Source: Sinotaia quadrata (lineage: Eukaryota > Mollusca > Gastropoda > Architaenioglossa > Viviparidae). From it: a stretch of DNA of 64,000 nt. The stretch is taken from positions 101,530,635-101,594,634 of the forward strand of contig CM054180.1 of NCBI GenBank assembly GCA_028829895.1, written 5' to 3'. Below the pieces are notes generated by a model. It worked only from the letters and a program-made list of their open reading frames with translations. It made no database searches and had not been told where the DNA came from. Shown here in pieces: positions 46,801 through 55,985 of the stretch (position 1 is its first letter; each line of letters opens with the position of its first letter). Made by a program: the position numbers and the translations under genes.

Positions 46801-47490
46801 TATCCTGTAATATTTGGCTCTGATAATGTGGACTATACAATTGCTCATGGCAAACTTCTGAAACTCAAACATTTATTTATTTTATGATATTTTTATTCCC
46901 TTTGTTGTGCATTTTAAACAGGTAATTGGCAAAAAAATAGTTTCCTTGTTGTCTTCAGAAACTGGATTCTCTTCTCCGTTTGCTAAAAAATAAATAAGGT
47001 AAATCTGCTGTGCTGGAATAGTTGATAGAATCCAGTTTTTAATTAAACAAGGCTAATAAGTTTTTACAACTATTGTCCATTAGAAGAGATATCACCTTGA
47101 ACTTCATTCCCTTTCCTTTCCATGTGTACAGAAATTGCAGTTCATCCAGTGCCAGTGTTGTCCGTGGAACTGAATACAGTCACAGTAAAGAATCATCGCA
47201 GTAATTCCACCTTCCTCTACCAGAACCAAGTTTTGTCACACAGCTTCTCCCCTTGTTCACACTCAACAGTTCTGGCAGACTATGTGGACTTACCTGGCAC
47301 ACAGAGTGAACCAGCCATCATTTTGGTTGAGCGCCCTGGATTAGGTAAAGTGTGTTTGTGGGGTTTCAGCATTGAGCCAAGAACTCCCAGAGCTCCCAGT
47401 AATATTGGAAACACTGTGGTATCTGCAAAGGATGTTTTTGAGCATGATCTCTTGATTCAGACTGTTCTTGAATTGCTCATGGGTAATTAA
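31653..47490 (+). CDS. HLCS: Biotin-protein ligase with catalytic domain first and HLCS-type GATase-like domain second
   Basis: Six exons join in frame: 31653-31814, 33207-33340, 34612-35101, 41822-42034, 44824-44976 and 47132-47490 (introns phase 1, 0, 1, 1, 1). From the ATG at 31676 this gives 495 codons ending MGN-stop. The enzyme activates biotin with ATP and attaches it to a lysine of carboxylases. Catalytic signatures are ETGSTMDDARRLA (31-43), GTAVIAEHQTQARGSKG (51-67, corresponding to the biotinyl-AMP loop GRGRRG), GNIYIS, KWPNDIWIRGHKLAGFLAE (122-140) and LGMGINVN. From about 270 on it resembles the domain that precedes the catalytic core in human HLCS (GATase-like, LLVI and FAFSEGA). 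That order is reversed here. The catalytic part looks closer to bacterial BirA. An upstream exon (leader peptide or HTH) may be missing. Joining of exons 3 and 4 rests on matching phase only. Confidence 0.75.
31764..31989 (+). repeat. 113-bp tandem duplication spanning the exon's 3' half and donor
   Basis: 31764-31876 and 31877-31989 are nearly identical, with only a few substitutions (for example GATGCG/GATGCA). The copy includes the last 51 coding bases, the GTAAAC donor and 62 intron bases. The junction brings CAATTATAG next to the second copy, creating an acceptor-like site. Confidence 0.95.
31877..31927 (+). CDS. HLCS: Candidate duplicated in-frame exon (51 nt)
   Basis: Between the new TTATAG and the duplicated GTAAAC donor lie 51 bases, phase 1 to phase 1. 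They encode (K)ETGSTMDDARRLAIEQ, a second copy of the motif. Using both exons would insert 17 residues in frame. Using the duplicate alone is not possible without exon 1. Whether it is spliced is unknown; the polypyrimidine tract is moderate. Confidence 0.35.
33207..33340 (+). CDS. HLCS: Ligase exon 2: biotinyl-AMP loop
   Basis: Acceptor ATGTTTCAG, donor ACA|GTATGT, 134 bases, phase 1 to phase 0. It encodes SHGTAVIAEHQTQARGSKG, HHWDASNSGNIYIS and LPLLATT (the last residue from the next exon), the standard order of BirA-type enzymes. The first glycine of the loop motif GRGRRG is alanine here. Confidence 0.85.
33450..34010 (+). repeat. Two adjacent degenerate tandem repeats in intron 2
   Basis: 33450-33690 has about six units of 30-40 bp around TTTTGCATTGCTAAGATGCA and GGACAATTCCAGG. 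33700-34000 has about five units near 50 bp around TGATGTTGATTTGGTGACAA and TTCTTTTGAGGCTGAAGG. Both are non-coding. Confidence 0.8.
34612..35101 (+). CDS. HLCS: Ligase exon 3: catalytic lysine and central domain
   Basis: Acceptor TAACTTCCAG, donor AAAAG|GTAAAC, 490 bases, phase 0 to phase 1. TSRGLVSIEVAASLAVLQAV leads into CKWPNDIWIRGHKLAGFL, with Lys at about residue 122 equivalent to the catalytic lysine of BirA. This is followed by ILGMGINVN and a helical part (RARFLAKVCDLLEDILAW). The end has the small C-terminal SH3-like style (MKVLVHDNQ, NWEISLK). It is the best-conserved exon of the gene. Confidence 0.9.
37560..38460 (+). repeat. About 34-bp minisatellite in intron 3
   Basis: More than 20 units of TTGTGACTGTATCTCTTTGT, GTAATAGTACTTGC, becoming more diverged to the right. 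The ORFs across it (repeating SLCNSTYLYCF) are repeat translations and not genes. Confidence 0.95.
38600..40190. other. GC-richer, unidentified segment with a 112-codon minus-strand ORF
   Basis: Base composition is visibly richer in G and C than the flanking intron. It begins near TGTCACGGAACGGGAGGG, resembling the starts of the TGTCACGG repeats at 25.8 and 53.9 kb. On the minus strand, 40122-39784 is open and non-repetitive (KRASRLPLYIQGKNHVTGHS, FWKFWKPSVKLYKRQ). A second minus-strand frame around 39650-39330 is also partly open (RLHPIMLNVVGMSVSTTTD). I do not recognise either. A decayed element ORF broken by shifts is the likeliest reading. Confidence 0.3.
41822..42034 (+). CDS. HLCS: Ligase exon 4: start of GATase-like domain
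   Basis: Acceptor CTTTCCACTCAG, donor TCAG|GTATAA, 213 bases, phase 1 to phase 1. It encodes DVPKDLYDSSGMLMGGSERF and then NVYILSMDPTANSAIKSIQN, compatible with the first beta strand and helix of the HLCS N-terminal-type domain (human NILLYVG...). The first 20 residues could still finish the ligase's C-terminal subdomain. Confidence 0.75.
42303..43500 (+). mobile_element. LTR-type dispersed repeat, second copy
   Basis: Aligns over nearly its whole length with 17949-20210 minus the insertion there, starting TGTCACATAATGG and sharing CAACACCAGA(A/G)CAGAA, AATCAAACTTTAATCAAAGT and GCCAGCCAGAAG. The last about 70 bases of copy 1, including its ACA end, are not found here, so this copy is 3'-truncated. 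It lies inside ligase intron 4 and has no ORF. Confidence 0.7.
43501..44823. other. Intron 4, remainder
   Basis: AT-rich, with short near-duplicated blocks between 43910 and 44480 (GCAAGACAAAAAATG, TTTAGTGGGAAA). No exon seen before the acceptor at 44814-44823. Confidence 0.45.
44824..44976 (+). CDS. HLCS: Ligase exon 5: GATase-like core with Ser at the nucleophile position
   Basis: Acceptor TTTGCCACAG, donor CTTG|GTATGT, 153 bases, phase 1 to phase 1. RAALLVINNPNVAGQDNLGT and RLPIFAFSEGALFLCKIL follow the pattern of class I amidotransferase-like folds. The elbow that carries the catalytic Cys in active enzymes reads FSEGA (Ser about 366). Human HLCS also lacks a Cys there, so the domain is presumably non-catalytic. 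Confidence 0.8.
44977..47131. other. Intron 5, with a 49-bp tandem repeat
   Basis: 46455-46615 holds three and a half copies of GGTGAGTTCCTTTATGTGCT, GTACTATTTTTGTGG, TTTTAGGGCTACT. The rest is AT-rich with no recognised exon. ORFs at 45456-45707 and 45847-46122 (minus) have no recognisable content. Confidence 0.5.
47132..47490 (+). CDS. HLCS: Ligase exon 6: end of GATase-like domain and probable stop
   Basis: Acceptor CCATGTGTACAG, phase 1. It encodes EIAVHPVPVLSVELNTVTVK, YVDLPGTQSEPAIILVERPG and KDVFEHDLLIQTVLELLMGN, then TAA at 47488-47490. It resembles the part of human HLCS that ends the N-terminal-type domain (a strand reporting gene-product length, then a helix before the linker). 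A donor-like GTAATT at 47483 would also keep phase 1, so a further exon cannot be excluded, but no ligase-like exon is visible downstream. Confidence 0.75.
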
Positions 47491-50400
47491 TCTTTTATAT
47501 ATATTTATTAATGCCTGGTAAATATAGTGTGTATATATTTTAAAGAATGAGTATTCTGTCATAAATGAAAACACATTGTGATATTGATGAGAATATAGCA
47601 GGTGCATTTCATACTCTGAGGATAAGTTAGTTGTCCATATAATGAAAATTCTTTTGTTGTCTCTCCATACAGTAGCTAGATAACCTTTTTCATCTGAGTC
47701 ATATGAAATATGCAACTCTAAATTTATAAATGATTTCAAGAATTTGTAAGTGGAAACAGTCAGTCACAAGGTTTAGAAAACCTAACATATGTTACCAAAT
47801 ACTTTGTCTTTAAAGATTTAAAGTAATTAAATTAATTTGTTCAATGCTTTTTGTTTAGTGAGATATGGAAGTGTTTTTTTTGAAACCACTGTGTTAATGA
47901 GAATAGTTTTTGATGGGACACAGATGTAAACGCAAAGTAGTTCTTAATAATGTATTTTTTAATTGTTGTTACCTTTGATTTATTGGAAGTGTCTGTGAGA
48001 GATCAAAATATCTCATGTGATTATCTTTAGTAAAAGACATACAACTATTATTTTTAATAAACAATTTTCTGAGAACAGCCTAATTATTTTTAATTTTCAG
48101 AAGTGAATTGTGAGTCCTGCCACCAATTGCATATTTAATTATCTTGGATGGTGGACATAAAGTATTTATATAAAAAGTTAACTTCCACAAGCTTTTGGTT
48201 GCAACACCTTACGTGTTTATTATAAAGAAAATAATACAATCTTTCCGCCTTGATCAATTAATCCAGTGACATTTAACTAATTAATTGTTTGACCAATTAA
48301 GTCAATAAAGAACAGAGTGTCTGTAATATTATTTCACTGCAATCTTACAGATTAATTCTGAAACTTTTTCTGAATGCAATCTTACTTATTAATTCTGAAA
48401 CCTTATCTCACTACAGTCTTAGTTGTTGATTATGAAAATTTATCTCACTGCAGTCTTAAATATTTATTCTGAAACTAATATATTTATGAAAATAATTTTC
48501 TAAACCTAATAATTTAATGTATTATTTACTTCAAGTACTTAAGGCAACTGACTATAACACTAGAAAGTACAATAACTTTTATTTCATGTAATTGCAAGAG
48601 ATGGGTTTCACCTTTCAGTGGTGTTCAGTCAAATTTTAAAACACATCATCATGTTTGAAACATAGATTTACCTTGTAAATTTTAAAATACTCTTGTAAAT
48701 TTAACATCGTGCTGCTCATCATGAAGAAAGGTTTTTATTACTATTAACACCCTTACTGTTCACATTTGTGGAAACAGACATGGCTACTTTTGGTTTGTGT
48801 CTTCCTATAGGGTGAAAAGTCTCTGCAACTTTATGTTAGAGATTTACACTGCAGTATGAAAAGTCTAGCTACTATTCTTCCCTGCAGGGTGAAAATCTCA
48901 AGAGTTTGGTTCACTAGCTCACTTTCTCTCTGACTTATTGAAGAGCAATGACTGACTAAATCTTGAAAGGAAGAAAAGAAAGCGAGAGAGAGGAAACACA
49001 GAAGAGAGTAAAATAGAGCTGGGTAGGAAAAGAAAAAATGGGAAGAGGTGGGAACATGACAAGATGTGTGTATATGTGAAGGAGAGAGATTAAAAAATAG
49101 CACAGAGAAGGGGAAGAAAGAGCAAAAACGAGAGAAGAGGAAATAAAAGATGTTTGGGGGGAGGGATATAGAGAAACATACAGATAAAAAAAATGGGAAG
49201 AATAAGTCGAAAGAGGAGAGAGAGAGAGAAAGATCATTCAAGAGAGAACTGGAGGAAAGGTCAGATGATAAAGCAGTAAGTGACTGATTCTAATTACTGA
49301 CCAGAAGTTTTCTCATCAACACTAATCTCTTTGTTTTATGAATGAACTTGCTTTGGAAATTTCTATTTTAGAATCCGTACAAATCAGTTGTCTCCAGACA
49401 CAGCCCAAATACTAATACTGCTGTTTACAAATGATATAATTTTGACATCAAATCCACACAGTTACTGATGAGTTTGGCAATCTGTCTACCATCCAGTCCT
49501 GTGAGAGCCCTTAACATTACGGTCATACTGCCATATGAAAATCTAGAGTTTTTTCTCAACAACAAAAGTTGTTGTTATACATGTAAAAATATATACAGAA
49601 CTCGGAAATATATACATGTAAATATCTATTGAAGTCGGAAATATTTACAGGTAAATATCTACTGAAGTCGGAAATATATACATGTAAATATCTACTGAAG
49701 TCGGAATATATACATGTTAATATCTGCTGAAGTCGGAAATATTTACAGGTAAATATCTACTGAAGTCGGAAATATATACATGTAAACATCTACTGAATTT
49801 GGAAATATATACATGTAAACATCTACTGAAGTCAGAAATATATACATGTAAATATCTACTGAAGTCGGAAATATATATATATGACTAATGGAAGAATTAA
49901 TAAGATTTTACTGGTATTATTTATTTACTTTTAATTATCTATTTTGTTTTAAAAACATTTGCCAAAATATTTGTAGAATTGCTCTCATTTTATATTTCTA
50001 TATTTTCATTTACAGTAAATTAATCATATGATTATCACACTTTGTATAAACTGTATATATATGTCACATTAATTATATGGATAATACACTTTCTTACTCA
50101 GTACTTTTGACAAGAAATTATTTTGTTATATTAAAATTTTTACATTCTTTATTCTAAAACACTAACAGTGACTATTAAATAGTTCCTGATACAATAATCT
50201 GGACTTAGTACTAAAAACTTCTATTTCTTCCAAAACATAAATAAGTGAATATCACTATGTACTGCATTGTTCTTAATAGACAAGTTCACTTTTCTTAATA
50301 GACAATTGTGAACTTGATATTAAATTGCCTTGCAATTTGTGGAGTTACATGACTTATGATATTAATTTGTTATTTTACCGTCTCGCTATCAGTGCAGTAT

Positions 50401-51399
50401 ATATTTTCTTAATTTGTTACTATACCAATTGTCACGGATATGAGGAAATATTATTAAATTTTTTTTTCTCTCTAAGTGTCATCATAGTCTAAACAGTTAA
50501 CAAAACAGCCAAATTAATTTAAACATACTAAGGGCTAAAATAACTATTTTGTCAACAATGTGAAACCTAAGTGTGGAAACGCTAGCTGAGAAAGAAATAG
50601 GTTTTGATAGTAGTTTGTGCCAGTGAATGGAAAAGCGTAATTAACTTTTGAGGACGCGTGCATTTACCTCTCTGCAGTCAGCAATGCCAAGACCATAAAT
50701 TGTGTCATATACGGGAAAACATGGATACGTGGTAGGCCACTGAGACGCTAATTTTGTCTGTGAGAAAACAGGCTCTGAGTTTTGGGATGCAAAAATGTTT
50801 TTAAAAATCACCACTATAAAGTTTTGATAGCAATATTAAGGTTAGATATTTTTATTGTGAAATTGCTTGTTGAAATAGAATTTTGAGTTATTGGAAAGTT
50901 GAGATTTATTTGTTATAGTAAATGTGTTGGTTTGTGTGTACAACCCTTTCTTGCTATGACTAATGTACTCTTGCCACTGTAACGTAGTTTTAAAAATAAA
51001 ATAAAAATAAGGAATGCTCTGAGATTAGTTTGTGCTCCTAGTTAGGTAGCTAGCAGGCAAATTGATGTGTCACTCACTAGGTGTCAACTTGGAATTCGAT
51101 ACCTGGCTACTAATGGGGAGTGGACAGTCACAAAATTCATCAGCACGATTCAAGACTACATGCATGCTGGATGGGGGGTGCTATGTGCTGGAGAGGGTGT
51201 TCTAATCAGCTCAGTGAAAATGATGTACAAGGACTTTGCATATAAAAGGGGATGACGGGGACAGAAACGAATGAGAACATTATATATATATATGAGTGTG
51301 TGTATGTGCGTGTGTGTTGATTTGACTGCTGATGTCTATGCTAGGGTAAACTGAATGATTGTCTAGTGCTAATTGAACATTGTTGTGATGTAAATGTCA
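47491..51399. other. Intergenic, with purine-rich tract and 33-bp minisatellite
   Basis: 48950-49260 is strongly purine-rich on the + strand (GAAAGGAAGAAAAGAAAG-type), which creates the long Ser/Phe/Leu minus-strand ORFs there. 49590-49880 has about eight units of GAAGTCGGAAATATATACAT, GTAAATATCTACT. Nothing gene-like was found elsewhere; the ORF at 51067-51255 is not recognised. Confidence 0.55.
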
Positions 51400-53060
51400 T
51401 ATGTTGTATATTTGATTGCAGATTTAATATATATATTGACCTTACCTTCTGACCTTCTTGATAGCCATATGTTGGAAAGATAGTGGGTGGAGGGGGGCTC
51501 ACTAAATATAGATTAAAGATGGATTTATCTTCTCCTTTAGTAAGAAGTTTTCCACCTACAGAAATATTTTGTGACAGTAATGATTGTCTTTAATGTATGG
51601 AAGAGAGAAAACATTTCAGTGCTTGCATGTCCGCCAAGTGAGAGATAAGTGGTGTCTTCTGGAGTATTATTAACATAAATTAAGATTATCATCACTTGTA
51701 ATTAGTTATGGATGATTATTAATAATAATAACTAGGGTGGCATTGTGTCACATGTCTTTTAGTTGTATTTTTGAGGCAACTGTTTCTTTAAGTTACTTAT
51801 TATTTGTCACGATGTCTGAGGACACGTCTCACTAAATCCGAGGATTAATAAATTAATAAAGATTCTTTTCTCCCTAACTTTAACAGCACCTTTTGCCACT
51901 ATACAATTCTTTGGAGCTACTAAATGTTCATTACTTTCATAATTAACATTATTCTGCATCTTTTAAAGTTGTTCTTGGATAAATCTGTTCAAGTGATGTC
52001 ACTTGCCTAGACAATCTGAAAAGCAAACTTTTCTACACATTCAACTCTAAGCAGGCTCAAGAAAATTATCTAAAGAAAATTTATTTCCGCATTTGCAGCT
52101 GATATACAAAACAAAACAAAACAAAAATAATAATGCACAAGATAAAATAGTGAAAGAAAAGCATGAAAACAAGAATAACACATTTTATCAAACTGTTCAT
52201 AATGTACCAAACATAAATGAGATCAAGAAGCAGTTTAAGATAAACACAACCAAATACATGAAAACACTTGTTCATTTTTAACTTACAGAAAATATTAAAT
52301 TTATTTTAGTACTTTAAAATAACAGACCAAACGATTCTATGACCACATAACTCTTTCTTTTTTCTGAATTCATAATATTACTTTAATGACAGCTAAATCT
52401 GTACATTAGGTCATTCATTCTGTAAAATTACAAAGTGTAATGCAAAAGCAGTAACACTGTATGAGGGAAAACAAGACTTTCAGTTCCTATCAAATTTCAC
52501 AGCATAAAGAAGTAACAAGACAATGGTGGTAGCAGTCAGATGACTAATAGAATGACTTTGACTCCAAGATGTTCCCATGGAGTTGTAGTACTTGAATGCC
52601 CATGTTAAAAGTACCAGCCAGGAGACTGAAAAAAAAGTACAACAGATATTAAAACAGTTTGTGAATTCTTTCTAAGTGTGGCAGAGTAAATTTGCCTATC
52701 CTTATTTCTACACTTAATTGTTATAATATTTGTTAAATTATTGAAGTGATGCGACCTTGGGCACTCCTTATGTTGGTATTTTTGTAAGTGTCAGAGTTGG
52801 GGTAAACAACTCAAGTTGCGAATATGCTAGAAATTGCTGATGCAATCAAAACCAGTTCCAAATGGATGAGTAGTTTTTATTATCCAATGGTTAAGATTTA
52901 CAAGATTGAGACCAGCCAATGGGCTGAGATCAAAAGTTTACCTGCAGTAGAGAATTCTATTGTCTAATAACTTTGAATTTGGAGTTGCAAGAAGTCCAGT
53001 CATGAAAGGTGGCCATCAGCTTAATGGTGAGTTAACCGACTAATTGAGAGAGAATAGACT
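51400..53060 (-). repeat. Dispersed repeat family, reverse-complement blocks (copy 3)
   Basis: 51400-51770 is the reverse complement of the 23.1-23.45 kb block (TATTAATAAT..., CTCACTAAATATAGATTAAA). 52680-53060 is the reverse complement of the 23.8-24.18 kb block (AATTTGCCTATCC, CTTGGGCACTCCTTATG). On the minus strand the 3'-type block precedes the 5'-type block, so these are ends of two copies or a rearranged one. Confidence 0.65.
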
Positions 53061-53911
53061 TAGAAATATTTAATGCCTTATGCCACTGATATGTTATACT
53101 TGTGATTTATGTGTAGAGATGTATTATATGAGTCCACTATTATTTCTACAAATGTTTGAACTAGGATGCTCGTATATAGTATGCTAAACACTTGACATTG
53201 TTTCTAGTGAATATGCTCATAAAACTGGATAAGCTGTATTTATTATGGTATGTGCATATATCGGGCTAATAAATACTGTTGCATGAAACTGTATTTTGAG
53301 ACCTGAATGTAAGAGAGAATGGAGTTAAAGAAGAATAAACTGGAAACTTAGCGTTTGTTCCCTGATTACAGGGAATAAGTAGCCTTTCCTTGTACCCTTG
53401 TACCACTATGACTGTGGTAGACGCGAGTAGTATCTACCTCAGTGTGTAAGTGTAAGGAATACTCTGCACTCCATTGATGTTTGTTGGCAAAGTATGCATA
53501 CTACATTCAGCAATTCCTGATGCAAAGGAGTTATTGGAAATTGCTACAAATGTTGTTCTGCCTGAGGGAGTTAATACAGTGGAGCACCTGATGACCTTGA
53601 GAGAATAGAGGCTAGTCAGTGTTTTACAACGTGAGAAGGGAAACGTGGAATTGACAGTAATAATGTGAATAATAAACTTGTAATTTTGTTTTGAAAAGCA
53701 CTATTGTGGCTTTGCCTACACAAGGTTACGTACAAACTATTATCACTTACCTCTAATAATTCCATTTCTCTTCTCTGATAAGAACTATCCTTTGATTTGT
53801 ATTGACACTAATCTGTTGAATTGTGTTTTAAGATATAAGACTGTAGAGATATTAAAATTATTCGAACGAGGTTTCATGGAAAATTGATGTCAAGTAATCT
53901 TTTTTCATTGT
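53061..53911. other. Non-coding sequence, no gene seen
   Basis: AT-rich intergenic DNA between two repeat families; no exon or RNA gene recognised. Confidence 0.4.
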
Positions 53912-55195
53912 TGTCACGGTTGGGGTGGGGATAATCAAGAAAAAATATTTTTTTAAGGTAATTTTTACCTTCCCTTGTCACCTCGTATGGTTTATTCATT
54001 CTTTTTGTATTCATTATTTGGAATGAATGTAGTGTCAGTACATGCACTGTCAGCGAGTTAGTGTGCGTGTTTCATCGGAGTTACAGCGAGATGTGGGAAG
54101 TATGTTTTATCTCTACACTGAACTCTGGGCATCTTTCTAACCAGTTTATAATAATTTGGAGAAGAAAGACTATTTTTTTCTGAATATTCTCCATATACTG
54201 TATGGGACTGCTGTTTGTTTTGTCAACCACAGTTCTATTGACAACCTGACTTCATAATATTGTCAGTATTATACAGCGGATCCGAGTCTCGTCAGTAGCA
54301 ACTCCTCAATGACCTAATCAGTATTGAGGGAGGATGACTGAGTTGAGAGGGGATATTTGGCACCACTCATACTACTACGGTCATCACCGAACAAGACTTC
54401 TTCATTTTTCAGCGAGAAGTGGTTTCCTGCATTTTTCAGTGAGGAACAGTACAGCAAGTTTTCACTTGTGACGGCAGGTGTGTACACCCCAATCTTCAGT
54501 AATCTTTAACCTTGTGTTATGCCAGCATGTGAGGCCCTTTGTTCCAAAGGGAACCCAAAGAGATAAGTCAAGTAAGTAGGCCAGCATGTTGGTAAAGTTA
54601 TTCATCAACTTTGTGATTATGCCAGCGTGCGTATTCATTAATTTTGTAACATTGTGTTTATGCCAGTATGTTTGCGAGTTAGTTCAACACCTTCATTTTC
54701 TGCAGACACGTTGCCTGCATCACAATAATGATTTCTGTGAAACTTAATAAGTAGGAAATTTAACTATGGGTGCATTACTCTAGATAGTTGGGTTATTTAT
54801 AGCTTTTTTATCTTGTTATTTACTCAGAACTTTCTTATTACTGATACTTTGGGTTTTCACCTAGCATTTGATTTTCGCAGTTACTACCACATGTTGTTAT
54901 TGTTATACATATAATTTATATTCATAACACTTTGGGATTTTCACCCATGTCTTGGTGTGGATGCACACTTGATTGTCGCGGTTATCACCACTGTTTATAC
55001 TGTTGATTTTTTATTACATTTTTTTGTTTATTCATCATTTCATTGCTCTGGTTCCCCACCCCATGAATGTTATGTGTGGATGCTTCTGGGTGAATGACTA
55101 ACAGCCATGCAAAAGTAAGCCCACATTATTAGAATAAATCTTGTTAACTCTTTATCAAGAGTTTGGCTTTCTTTACTGCGAGAAAGTACATTACA
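53912..55195 (+). repeat. Possible LTR-like repeat beginning TGTCACGG
   Basis: Starts TGTCACGGTTGGGGTGGGG. Toward the right it has three spaced copies of TTATGCCAGC(A/G)TG (54510-54670) and AGAATAAATCTTGTTAAC, a possible polyadenylation signal, before TACATTACA. A matching target-site duplication was not found, so the limits are approximate. It resembles the start of 25797. Confidence 0.35.
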
Positions 55196-55876
55196 GTGCG
55201 GTTGTTTGTTTGTTTGTCCAGTTCATCCCTCATTCTCACATTCATACCCGCTTGATCACACTCACAGCCGACCATCACGTTTTACCCTGCATGACAGAAT
55301 AAATTTTCCCTCCCCACAAGAGCATTGTGGTGTCTGCATGCGAGAGTTGGTTTGTTTTTTACATCTTGCTGCTCGGTGTGTCGTCAGCATCAAGGCTGAC
55401 CCCCTTATCCAGGAGGGAGGACGTGAATTTTTATTTGTTATATGTACAGATGACTGATGACTTAATAAAATTTGATAATGATGACTTTCTTACACATATT
55501 AATAGTCATATGTTGGAGAAGAAAGTAGGTGGATGGGGGCTCACTAAATATAGAGAATTTCTGCATGATGGGAGAAGGTAAACAGATTGTAAAATATATA
55601 TTTTAAAAGAAAACTACAAATAAAACATACTTTTGTAATAACCAAGTAATGATTATGCTTAATGATCATAATTTCAACTATAATAATTATGAGGAATGAC
55701 TGACACTGGGCAACCTATACCTATATTTACTGTAGCTGTGAAATATCACATAGCAATGAACATAAAATGCATGAAAACTTGTAGATATTTTAGCACACTT
55801 TCTAAATAAATACTTCAAATAAAGACACTAGGTACAGACTGCAGTGTGACTACAACTTAAGTAGCTGCTGTTACTG
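55196..55876. other. Non-coding sequence 3' of the WD-repeat gene, no gene seen
   Basis: Around 55500-55560 a block (CATATGTTGGAGAAGAAAG, GGGGGCTCACTAAATATAG) matches the repeat family at 51.4 and 62.4 kb. ORFs at 55206-55581 have no recognisable content. Confidence 0.45.
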
Positions 55877-55985
55877 TCATAGTGCTTGCATTACAGAAAA
55901 CAGTAGACAGCAAATATTAATTGCAGCCAGGAGAACTGGCATAATAGGCAGTCCCTGGCTCTGGCATGGTTTGGGAATAAAATTT
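55877..55985 (-). CDS. WDR31: Tentative last WDR31 exon with hydrophobic tail
   Basis: Acceptor ATTTTTCTTCAG on the minus strand. In the phase left by the previous exon it reads NFIPKPCQSQGLPIMPVLLA and on through a hydrophobic run to TGA at 55879-55877. It keeps the frame for 37 codons but does not resemble the known C-terminus of WDR31, so the true last exon may be elsewhere. Confidence 0.3.

Noticed and set aside
48831..49241. 136-codon and 93-codon minus-strand ORFs
   Set aside because: Both are translations of a purine-rich stretch in two frames; composition explains the openness.
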